A stretch of DNA of 13,174 bases from Candidatus Bathyarchaeota archaeon (lineage in GTDB: Archaea > Thermoproteota > DRAE01): NCBI GenBank assembly GCA_011041895.1, contig DRAE01000093.1, forward strand, positions 1 to 13,174, in the 5' to 3' direction. The stretch's first letter is position 1; each line of letters starts with the position of its first letter. Of this stretch, positions 6,480 through 12,603 are shown piece after piece. Made by a program: the position numbers and the translations under genes. The notes below the pieces were generated by a model, which saw only the letters and a program-made list of their open reading frames with translations, did not search any database and was not told where the DNA came from.

Positions 6480-6865
6480 TTATAATTGATTTAAACATGT
6501 TCCTTAACTGTATTGAGCTTGGAGTGAATCTTTTCCAGGAGCTTGATCGGGTGCTTGACGTAGATTATACTCCATATGTTCTGGACAGGATATTTAGCGA
6601 ACTTAAAGTAGTTAGTGAACGTTCTCCTAAGCTTAAGAAGTTAACGGAAGTTGCAAGGAAGTTGATAGAGAAATGCGAGATAATAGAAACACATGATGAA
6701 AAGAAGCCCACGGATGAGCTTATCATAGAATATGCGCAAAAACTTAATGCAATTGTAGCAACAAACGATAAATATTTAAGAAAGAGACTTCGTCAATATG
6801 GTATACCAACCATATACATCAGGGGCATGAGTCACTTGGAAATCGAGCTCAAGTCTCTCATCTAA
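6464..6865 (+). CDS. PIN-domain ribonuclease-like protein (Fcf1/VapC-like)
   Basis: This 133-aa protein has a single PIN domain and no zinc ribbon, so it is not Nob1. Candidate metal-binding acids are Asp9 (after the IIII strand), Glu46 (RIFSELK), Asp84 (KPTDELIIEYA) and Asp102 (VATNDKYLRKRL). All four are present, so it should be a Mg/Mn-dependent RNase. A single-copy PIN gene between aIF2 gamma and Rpo7 is a recurrent archaeal arrangement. No antitoxin gene accompanies it, and the start overlaps aIF2 gamma by 16 nt. I infer a housekeeping role in rRNA processing or translation-linked RNA decay (like Fcf1/Utp24) rather than a toxin. The substrate cannot be read from the sequence. Confidence 0.85.
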   Translation: MSRRIIIIDLNMFLNCIELGVNLFQELDRVLDVDYTPYVLDRIFSELKVVSERSPKLKKLTEVARKLIEKCEIIETHDEKKPTDELIIEYAQKLNAIVATNDKYLRKRLRQYGIPTIYIRGMSHLEIELKSLI

Positions 6866-6879
6866 TTGGGGGGTTTGTA

Positions 6880-7464
6880 ATGTTCTACATAGCTGAGATC
6901 GAGGACAATATAGCCGTGCCACCTGATAAACTTCACTTACCACTTAAAGATGTTGTACTCGAGCTGTTAAGAAAGCAGTATGAACAAACCATTATCCCAG
7001 ATGCTGGTTTAATCATTAGAGTATTTGACGCTGACGTAGATCCGGTTGGAGTTTTACCATATGGTGAAGCTTTTGCCAGGCATAAGGTGATATTTAGGGC
7101 TTTGATATTCAAGCCTCATTTACAGGAAGTCATTGAAGGAGATGTAGTAGATATAACCAACTTCGGGGTCTTCATAAATATAGGAGGCCTCACAGGATTT
7201 GTCCACATTTCTCAGATACTGAATGACTATATTGCATACGACGATAAACATGGAGTACTTACCGGGCAGAAGACTGGAAGAGTTCTTGCTATAGGAGATG
7301 TTGTCAGATGTAGAGTGGTCAGTGTAAGCATTCCAAAGAGAGGAGTACATCCAATGAGAATCGCTTTAACCATGAGGCAACCGTATCTTGGAAAAATAGA
7401 TTGGATACTTGAGGATATAGGTTTAAAGAAGGAGGAAAAAGATGAGAAAGGAGAGGGCATGTAG
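6880..7464 (+). CDS. rpo7: DNA-directed RNA polymerase subunit Rpo7 (RpoE, Rpb7 homologue)
   Basis: Rpo7 forms the polymerase stalk with Rpo4 and helps open-complex formation, elongation and termination, binding nascent RNA. The 194 aa contain the N-terminal tip domain (about 1-80: FYIAEIEDNIAVPP, then DVDPVGVLPYGEAFARHKVIFRALIFKP). An S1/OB RNA-binding domain follows from about residue 83 (EVIEGDVVDITNFGVFINIGGLTGFVHISQI). A charged Lys/Glu tail follows the S1 domain. A GGGGGG run at 6868-6873 ends 6 nt before the ATG and serves as ribosome-binding site. The 14-nt gap from the PIN gene is one of the few non-overlapping junctions here. The 3' end overlaps spt4 by 23 nt. Confidence 0.96.
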   Translation: MFYIAEIEDNIAVPPDKLHLPLKDVVLELLRKQYEQTIIPDAGLIIRVFDADVDPVGVLPYGEAFARHKVIFRALIFKPHLQEVIEGDVVDITNFGVFINIGGLTGFVHISQILNDYIAYDDKHGVLTGQKTGRVLAIGDVVRCRVVSVSIPKRGVHPMRIALTMRQPYLGKIDWILEDIGLKKEEKDEKGEGM

Positions 7465-7627
7465 AAAGTGTAGGTACATTACATACTCAAACGTCTGCGA
7501 AGCATGTGGATCAAAGGATCTCTCAGAGGATTGGACCGGAATAATACTGATATTTTCGCTCGACTCTAAGATTGCTAAAATGATAAACGCTAAAAAACCA
7601 GGGAAATACGCTATCAGGGTGAGGTAA
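7442..7627 (+). CDS. spt4: Transcription elongation factor Spt4 (RpoE'')
   Basis: Spt4 is a 61-aa zinc protein that pairs with the NusG/Spt5 NGN domain to raise polymerase processivity and couple transcription to translation. The zinc ligands are Cys7, Cys10, Cys19 and Cys22 (CRKC, CEAC). They are followed by SEDWTGIILIFSLDSKIAKMIN and the typical end KKPGKYAIRVR. A GGAGG 5-6 nt before the ATG lies inside rpo7. The overlap with rpo7 is 23 nt, and S24e starts 1 nt after the stop. In many archaea a DUF359 gene (GTP-dependent dephospho-CoA kinase) sits between spt4 and S24e; it is absent here. Confidence 0.95.
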   Translation: MRKERACRKCRYITYSNVCEACGSKDLSEDWTGIILIFSLDSKIAKMINAKKPGKYAIRVR

Positions 7628-7628
7628 G

Positions 7629-7991
7629 ATGTCGGTGGAGAAAACCGAGGAGAAAAAAGAGGAAAAACATACAGAGGAGAAAAAGTTAAGGTACGAAATC
7701 GTAGAGGAGAAGCGTAACGAATTCTTTGATAGGCTTGAAGTAAAGTTTATCATACATCATGAGCTCCAACCAACTCCGACCAGAGAGGAGGTTAGGAAAT
7801 ATTTTGAAGCCCTATACAATAAGCCGGAGGGAACAGTATACGTCGTAAAAATTCTGAGCGAAACTGGTAAAGGAGCATCGCATGGTCTTGTTCACATTTA
7901 TAATAGCAAAGATTCTGCTGATAAATATGAGGCTAAACATATTATCTTAAGAAACTTCCCGGAGCTGAAGGAGGGTGAGCAAACTGGCTAA
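7629..7991 (+). CDS. rps24e: Small ribosomal subunit protein S24e
   Basis: S24e is a 120-aa small-subunit protein. After about 19 Lys/Glu-rich residues (MSVEKTEEKKEEKHTEEKK), which are absent from typical short archaeal S24e, the family core begins: LRYEIVEEKRNEFFDRLEVKF, HELQPTPTREEVRKYFEALY, TVYVVKILSETGKGASHGLVHIYNS and AKHIILRNFPEL. The PT-P-TR-EVR motif is diagnostic. The charged extension may be a true lineage feature, since the ATG has GGTGAG just upstream (7618-7623) and no later ATG precedes the core. The 3' end overlaps S27ae by 17 nt. Confidence 0.95.
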   Translation: MSVEKTEEKKEEKHTEEKKLRYEIVEEKRNEFFDRLEVKFIIHHELQPTPTREEVRKYFEALYNKPEGTVYVVKILSETGKGASHGLVHIYNSKDSADKYEAKHIILRNFPELKEGEQTG

Positions 7992-8190
7992 GGAGAAGAA
8001 ACCTGTAAGAGCTCACACCTTCTACTATGTCGACTATGAGAAGAAGCAGATAGTACTATTAAAGAAGAAGTGCCCACGATGTGGAAGATTCATGGCTGAT
8101 CATAAAGTTCCTGTTCCCAGAAGGTCATGCGGCTACTGTGGTTACACGGAGTTTCTTTCAAAATCTGAAGTTGCAAAAGCGGAGAAATGA
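7975..8190 (+). CDS. rps27ae: Small ribosomal subunit protein S27ae (zinc-binding)
   Basis: S27ae is a 71-aa zinc-ribbon protein of the small-subunit head, the archaeal counterpart of the ubiquitin-fused S27a of eukaryotes. Zinc ligands are Cys33, Cys36, Cys52 and Cys55 (CPRC, CGYC), followed by GYTEF. A basic N-terminal segment and a HTFYYVDYEKKQIVLLKKK strand precede them. The start is uncertain. GTG 7975 is fused to AAGGAGG with no spacing. An in-frame CTG at 7984 lies exactly 6 nt after a GGTG, the same spacing as the aIF5B and S15 starts. Using CTG would shorten the protein by three residues. S27ae next to S24e and Kae1 is a common archaeal order; the stop overlaps kae1 as ATGA. Confidence 0.94.
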   Translation: MSKLAKEKKPVRAHTFYYVDYEKKQIVLLKKKCPRCGRFMADHKVPVPRRSCGYCGYTEFLSKSEVAKAEK

Positions 8191-9233
8191 GTTTGCTTTA
8201 CGCACTTGGCATAGAGTCAACAGCTCACACATTTGCATGTAGTATAGTTTCCGACGATGGTAAGATACTGGTTGACGAGCGTGTAAGATTTACCCCTGAG
8301 AAGGGAAAAGGAATCCATCCTCGTGAAGCTGCAAACTTTTTTGTGGAGAATGCCAGCAAAGTTGTTGAGAATGCAATTAAGAAATCCAGTATTTCACCAG
8401 ATGAAATTTCTCTTGTAGCTTTTGCCCAGGGTCCAGGATTGGGACCTTGTCTAAGAGTCGGTGCAACAATTGCAAGAACATTATCTCTTTCTCTAAATGT
8501 TCCCATTATCGGAGTTCACCATGGAATTGCACACATAGAAATTGGAAAACTTCTGACAGGTATGCATGATCCGTTAACGGTCATCGTATCTGGAGGCCAT
8601 ACATGCATTGTTGCTCACAACGCTGGAAGATACAGAATATATGGTGAAACCCTTGATATAACCCTGGGAAACTTATTTGATGTCTTTGTCAGGGAACTTG
8701 ACCTCTCAAGGAAAATTCCTGCATGCAAAATGGGTTCAATAGTAGAGGAATTAGCAAAAAATGGTGGAACCATGGTAGAAGAACTACCATACATAGTTAA
8801 GGGAAATGACGTTTCATATTCAGGGCTTCTCACAAGAGCCATAGAAATAGCTAGAGAAGGTAAATACTCTATTGAGGATATATGCTTCTCACTTCAAGAG
8901 ATAGCGTTTTCAATGTTATGCGAAGTTACTGAGAGAGCTCTTACACAGCTAAGAAAGAAGGAAGTTTTACTGACAGGGGGGGTATGTGCAAACAAGAGAC
9001 TGCAGGAAATGATGAGGGACATGGTGTCCATACATAATGTGAAAATCGCAGTTGTTCCTTCAGAGTATTCTGCTGACAATGCGGCGATGATAGCGTGGAC
9101 GGGCATACTTGCTTACAAGGCTGGAGTTAAAATGGATATCGAAGACACGTTCATAAAACCTAGATGGAGGCTGGATGAAGTTGATACACCTTGGGTCAGT
9201 AATATCAGTGGGAGCCGAAGCGGTAATCTATAA
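8187..9233 (+). CDS. kae1: KEOPS catalytic subunit Kae1 (tRNA t6A37 threonylcarbamoyltransferase)
   Basis: Kae1 transfers the threonylcarbamoyl group to A37 of ANN-decoding tRNAs, as the catalytic ASKHA-fold subunit of KEOPS. Recognisable motifs are GIESTAHT 8-15, QGPGLGPCLRV 81-91, HHGIAH 111-116 (metal His112 and His116), VSGGHT 134-139, GETLDITLGNLFDVF 153-167, KGNDVSYSGLLT 205-216 and DNAAMIAWTG 297-306 (metal Asp298). Deviations are clear. The P-G-G-P loop after the GN..D helix is replaced by IPACKMGS (177-184). GGVAANN is GGVCANK (264-270). NH at the metal motif is HH, and DNGAMIA is DNAAMIA. Metal ligands are intact, so activity is plausible. At 348 aa it is a little long, because its last 19 residues or so overlap bud32 in another frame. 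Confidence 0.95.
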   Translation: MSLLYALGIESTAHTFACSIVSDDGKILVDERVRFTPEKGKGIHPREAANFFVENASKVVENAIKKSSISPDEISLVAFAQGPGLGPCLRVGATIARTLSLSLNVPIIGVHHGIAHIEIGKLLTGMHDPLTVIVSGGHTCIVAHNAGRYRIYGETLDITLGNLFDVFVRELDLSRKIPACKMGSIVEELAKNGGTMVEELPYIVKGNDVSYSGLLTRAIEIAREGKYSIEDICFSLQEIAFSMLCEVTERALTQLRKKEVLLTGGVCANKRLQEMMRDMVSIHNVKIAVVPSEYSADNAAMIAWTGILAYKAGVKMDIEDTFIKPRWRLDEVDTPWVSNISGSRSGNL

Positions 9234-9834
9234 AGGCTATTTTATAGATCGGGAAGCTGTGATAAAGAAAAGGGTAAGGAAGAAGTATCGTAACCCTCTA
9301 CTAGATAAGAGAATAAGGCTGCTTAGAACTAGAAGAGAGGCAATTATACTCGTAAGAGCCAGGTCAATTGGGGTGCCTGTTCCAATCCTATATTATCTCG
9401 ACCTAAGTGATTACACCATCGTAATGGAACATATTGACGGAGAACTTTTAAGGGAGATAGTAGATGAAATACACGATGAGAAGCTCTCGAAGCTAAGTGA
9501 GCAACTCGGAAAGTTCATTGGTCTTCTACATGGTAATAAAATTGTGCATGGAGACTTAACTACGTCAAACGTTATGTTAAAAGACGATGAAGGTCTTTAC
9601 CTAATAGATTTTGGACTCGGGAACATAACCTATGATATCGAAGAGTATGCTACTGAGATACATTTGTTCAAGAGAGCCCTGAAAGCTTCGCATCCAGATA
9701 AATTCAACACAATATTTAAAAGCTTTATAAGAGGTTACCGGAGTACATATCCGAAAGCTGATAGCGTGCTTGAAAGAGCTTCAACCATAGAATTAAGAGG
9801 TAGGTACATTGAAAAGAATAGAAGACGAAAATAG
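9175..9834 (+). CDS. bud32: KEOPS kinase/ATPase subunit Bud32 (PRPK family)
   Basis: Bud32 is the small atypical kinase that binds Kae1 and drives its cycle by ATP hydrolysis. The 219 aa carry GAEAVIY 13-19 in place of a Gly-rich loop, Lys31, the family segment PLLDKRIRLLRTRREA, VMEHIDGE 83-90, the catalytic loop HGDLTTSN 125-132 (Asp127, Asn132) and DFG 145-147. The basic C-terminal tail, which in relatives contacts the active site, is present (RGRYIEKNRRRK). ATG 9175 is 4 nt after a GGAGG; TTG 9181 (10 nt away) and GTG 9208 are alternatives. It overlaps kae1 by 59 nt in a different frame. Some archaea carry these two as one fused polypeptide. Confidence 0.95.
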   Translation: MKLIHLGSVISVGAEAVIYKGYFIDREAVIKKRVRKKYRNPLLDKRIRLLRTRREAIILVRARSIGVPVPILYYLDLSDYTIVMEHIDGELLREIVDEIHDEKLSKLSEQLGKFIGLLHGNKIVHGDLTTSNVMLKDDEGLYLIDFGLGNITYDIEEYATEIHLFKRALKASHPDKFNTIFKSFIRGYRSTYPKADSVLERASTIELRGRYIEKNRRRK

Positions 9835-10417
9835 GATAGTGTTTTTCACATCTAGTAAATTTAAATTCGAAGAAGCATCTAGGATAGCTCAAAACTTTGG
9901 ACTAGATATGATTAGAAAATCAGAGAACATTATCGAGATACAATCTGAGAGCCTCGAAGAAATTGCTCTCTTCAAAGCTAGACAGCTTATGAAAAGATAT
10001 AGAAATCTAACGTTCGTCGTTGAAGATGATGGTATATTTATTGAGGCACTAAATGGATTCCCTGGCCCATATTCATCCTATGTGTACAGAACTATTGGAA
10101 ACAGTGGCATACTTAAGCTAATGAAAGGTGAAGTGAACAGAGGGGCACTATTTAAATCGGTAGTTGTACTCCATGTGCCCAACATGGGGCTAAAATCTTT
10201 TACTGGAATCTGTAAAGGCACCATTGCAAAAAGTATTCATCATGGAAGAATGTTCGGCTACGATCCAATATTCAAACCTCTCAAAGCCGATAAATGTTTC
10301 TCCGAAATGACCCCCGAGGAGAAGAATCTTTTCTCACATAGAGCAAAAAGTTTTAAGAAGGTTTTTTCTTTCTTAATCAAAATAAGAAGCACTATAAACG
10401 GTGAAGACTATGGGTAG
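9809..10417 (+). CDS. rdgB: XTP/dITP pyrophosphatase (RdgB/HAM1 family)
   Basis: This enzyme hydrolyses non-canonical purine NTPs (XTP, ITP, dITP) to monophosphates and pyrophosphate, keeping deaminated bases out of RNA and DNA. At 202 aa it shows EIQSESLEEIALFKARQL 43-60, VEDDGIFIEALNGFPGPYSSYV 71-92 (catalytic Asp73/Asp74), TIGN 95-98, FGYDPIF 149-155 and EMTPEEKN plus SHR 176-178. The N-terminal T-x-N-x-x-K motif reads T-S-S-K-F-K, with Ser16 replacing the usual Asn. The Gly pair before FGYD is Arg-Met. The TTG start at 9809 is the only start before the VFFTS strand and has GAGGTAGG just upstream. It overlaps bud32 by 26 nt and S15 by 8 nt. Confidence 0.94.
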   Translation: MKRIEDENRIVFFTSSKFKFEEASRIAQNFGLDMIRKSENIIEIQSESLEEIALFKARQLMKRYRNLTFVVEDDGIFIEALNGFPGPYSSYVYRTIGNSGILKLMKGEVNRGALFKSVVVLHVPNMGLKSFTGICKGTIAKSIHHGRMFGYDPIFKPLKADKCFSEMTPEEKNLFSHRAKSFKKVFSFLIKIRSTINGEDYG

Positions 10418-10871
10418 AATGCATGCAAAGGAGAAGGGACAATCACACTCTACTAGACCAGTTACAGCCCTAGGTCCAAATCCAAGACCCCCATACTGGG
10501 TCAAAATGACAAAGAGTGAGCTTGAGGCGTTAATCCTTAAGCTCGCAAAGAGAAATATTCCTCCATCACAAATAGGTCTCATACTTAGAGACCAATATGG
10601 CATACCACTTGTCAAACCTATCCTAGGACAAAAGCTAGTGAAGTTCCTCCGCTCACATGGTTATTGGCAGTTCCCCGAGGACCTATACTTTTTAATTGAG
10701 AAGGCTAAAAGAATAAAGAGACATCTCGCAGTGCACAAGAAAGACTACGTTGCTAAGAGGAGACTAATCTTAACTGAAGCAAAAATCCATAGACTCGTCA
10801 AGTACTATAAGAGAAAAGGAATTCTCCCCGAGAACTTCGATTACAAAGAGAGGATAAGCGTGTTTGCCTAA
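10410..10871 (+). CDS. rps15: Small ribosomal subunit protein S15 (archaeal/eukaryal S13 type)
   Basis: S15 is a primary 16S rRNA-binding protein of the platform. With ATG 10410 it has 153 aa and begins MGRMHAKEKG, the standard archaeal N terminus. An archaeal-specific helical domain follows (PPYWVKMTKSELEALILKLAKR, PPSQIGLILRDQYGIP). The bacterial-like core follows, with DLYFLIEKAKRIKRHLAVHKKDYVAKRRL, and then HRLVKYYKRKGILPENFDY. GGTG at 10400-10403 is 6 nt before this ATG. An in-frame GTG at 10401 lies within that site and would add three residues unlike the family. It overlaps the XTPase by 8 nt and touches the next ATG by 1 nt. Confidence 0.96.
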   Translation: MGRMHAKEKGQSHSTRPVTALGPNPRPPYWVKMTKSELEALILKLAKRNIPPSQIGLILRDQYGIPLVKPILGQKLVKFLRSHGYWQFPEDLYFLIEKAKRIKRHLAVHKKDYVAKRRLILTEAKIHRLVKYYKRKGILPENFDYKERISVFA

Positions 10872-12328
10872 TGATATCCTCACCTGAGAAAATTAAATCT
10901 TTTCTCCAAAATGTAAAAGAGGCAGTAGAGTTTTTCGAAGAAAACGTCGATGGAAGATGCAACATATATTCTCACATTGACTGCGATGGGCTCACAGCAG
11001 CTAGTATAATTGCTAAAGCGATGTTTAGAATGGATATAGAATTCAAAGTTAGAATATTCAAGCAGCTGACCGAAAGAGAGGTTAACGACATAAAGAATGA
11101 TGACCGCTCTTTCACCATATTATCGGATTTTGGAAGCGGCCAAGTGGACATACTACTTAAGAAGCTCAAAGATAGAAAAATTCTAATTTTGGACCATCAT
11201 GAACCTCTTGACAAAAATTCTAAGCTTAATTCAGGGAAAATCATTCAAGTGAATCCTCATCTTCATGGAATAAATGGAGCACTTGAAATTAGCGCAGCCG
11301 GAGTTACGTATCTCTTTGCAAGAGAACTTAATAGAAAAAATAAAGACCTCGCATGGCTTGCAGTAATTGGAGCAATTGGAGATAGACAGGACAAGGGTGA
11401 AAAAGGATCCCTTGTAGGGGTGAACCATGAATTAATTTTGAAGGATGCAATAGATACGGGACTTGTCCAGGAGAAAATAGATATAAGACTGTATGGTGCA
11501 GATACCCGGCCAATATTTAAGTCTCTCGAGTACTCAATTCACATTCCAATACCAGGCTTAATAGGCGATGAAACCGCCTGCATACAGTTTCTGCGAAGCA
11601 TGGGCATAAAGCTTGAAAAAGAGGATGGAAGCTTCAGAACATTATCTGACCTAACTAAGGAGGAGAAACGCCTACTAGTTTCCTCGCTGATAAGATACAT
11701 GAACAGCATTGGAATCGACATGAAGAAAGCTGAAAACATCATTGGCAAAGTATATATACTTACCCGTGAAAGAGATTTTCCATCGCTTAGAAATGCAGTA
11801 GAATTCTCAACGGTTCTAAACATATGTGGGAGGCTGGGGATGCCTAGTCTCGGCATCTCCATATGCTTAGGGGATAGAAGCGAAAAGCTGATGCGTAAAG
11901 TTGATCAGATAGCTATTGAATATAGGAAGAAACTAGCAGAGTATCTCAGAAAAATAACCAAGGAGCCTGCATCAATAGCCTATGAAACCAAGTATCTTTT
12001 CGTAATAGATGGGAGAGATTTCATCGATGAACAGCTGATCGGCACTCTAGCATCTATAGTGTCATCCTCTCCAACCATAACTACAAAACCAGTTGTACTA
12101 GGTTTTACATACAAGGAAGATGATAAATCCCTTGTGAAGATTTCATCTAGAATATCTCCAATGTATGAAAATGACATAAGCTTAGCAGAAGCAATGTCAA
12201 AAGCCACGGCAGAATGTGGTGGTAGAGGAGGAGGGCACAGTAACGCAGCTGGGGGAGAAATCCCCGCTGATAAGATACCTAAATTCGTTAAACTCTTCGA
12301 CAAGTATATAGGTGAGCAAGTTATATGA
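10871..12328 (+). CDS. RecJ-like DHH/DHHA1 phosphoesterase (GAN / archaeal Cdc45 relative)
   Basis: This 485-aa protein carries both domains of the RecJ family. The DHH domain has HIDCDG 35-40 (His35, Asp37, Asp39), SDFGSG with Asp86, LDHH 107-110 and GAIGDRQD with Asp171. The DHHA1 substrate-binding domain near the C terminus has the GGRGGGHSNAAGG loop (450-462). All metal ligands are present, so single-strand exonuclease or nanoRNase activity is expected, unlike the inactivated crenarchaeal Cdc45-like proteins. It sits between S15 and Pcc1, the position of the GINS-associated nuclease (GAN/Cdc45) in several archaea, so a CMG replication-helicase role is possible. A paralogue elsewhere could hold that role instead. 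The start is fixed by a 1-nt TAATG junction. Confidence 0.93.
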   Translation: MISSPEKIKSFLQNVKEAVEFFEENVDGRCNIYSHIDCDGLTAASIIAKAMFRMDIEFKVRIFKQLTEREVNDIKNDDRSFTILSDFGSGQVDILLKKLKDRKILILDHHEPLDKNSKLNSGKIIQVNPHLHGINGALEISAAGVTYLFARELNRKNKDLAWLAVIGAIGDRQDKGEKGSLVGVNHELILKDAIDTGLVQEKIDIRLYGADTRPIFKSLEYSIHIPIPGLIGDETACIQFLRSMGIKLEKEDGSFRTLSDLTKEEKRLLVSSLIRYMNSIGIDMKKAENIIGKVYILTRERDFPSLRNAVEFSTVLNICGRLGMPSLGISICLGDRSEKLMRKVDQIAIEYRKKLAEYLRKITKEPASIAYETKYLFVIDGRDFIDEQLIGTLASIVSSSPTITTKPVVLGFTYKEDDKSLVKISSRISPMYENDISLAEAMSKATAECGGRGGGHSNAAGGEIPADKIPKFVKLFDKYIGEQVI

Positions 12329-12603
12329 TGAAAGAGATAATTTACGCCACCCTAAAGGTAAAATGTAGCCCAAAGCTAGCGAAGATACTTTCTCAATCAG
12401 TGTCTATAGACAATATAAGGGAGCCACTTCTTGAGATAACTGAAAAAATTAAAAACGATAACATTATAGAATTTAATATCAAAAGCCGTAAGGGTATAGG
12501 CTCAGTGTTAAATACCGTGGACGACCTAATTGCCTGCCTTAAGGCAGCATATAAGGTATATGAAAACGTTGGTGGGTTGAAAGTTGTCGAAGAAACTGAG
12601 TAG
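12325..12603 (+). CDS. pcc1: KEOPS subunit Pcc1
   Basis: Pcc1 is the small dimerising subunit of KEOPS; it contacts Kae1 and helps dock the tRNA. The 92 aa have the expected alpha/beta pattern: a first strand (KEIIYATLKVKC), a helix (SPKLAKILSQSV), central strands (NIIEFNIKSRKGIGSVLNTVDDLIACLKAAYKVYE) and a short tail. Sequence conservation in the family is weak. The call rests on length, this pattern, the S.L..T.DD...CL segment, and the conserved position between the RecJ/GAN gene and S3Ae. AGGTGA at 12310-12315 precedes the ATG, and ATGA overlaps the previous stop. A second ATG at 12328 is an equally possible start. Its final 20 bases overlap S3Ae. Confidence 0.88.
   Translation: MMKEIIYATLKVKCSPKLAKILSQSVSIDNIREPLLEITEKIKNDNIIEFNIKSRKGIGSVLNTVDDLIACLKAAYKVYENVGGLKVVEETE

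Noticed and set aside
6464..6865. PIN gene as a VapBC toxin-antitoxin pair
   Set aside because: No small antitoxin gene adjoins it; both neighbours are core transcription/translation genes and its position is typical for a housekeeping PIN protein.
7629..7688. GAG/AAA-rich repeat-like start of S24e as a DNA repeat
   Set aside because: It is low-complexity Lys/Glu coding sequence without a regular repeat unit.
9014..9027. Small hairpin GGACA-TGG-TGTCC in kae1
   Set aside because: A 5-bp stem inside well-conserved coding sequence; expected by chance.
9007..9075. Possible C/D box guide RNA (ATGATGA near 9007, CTGA near 9071)
   Set aside because: No convincing internal D' and C' boxes and no terminal stem; it lies wholly within kae1 coding sequence.
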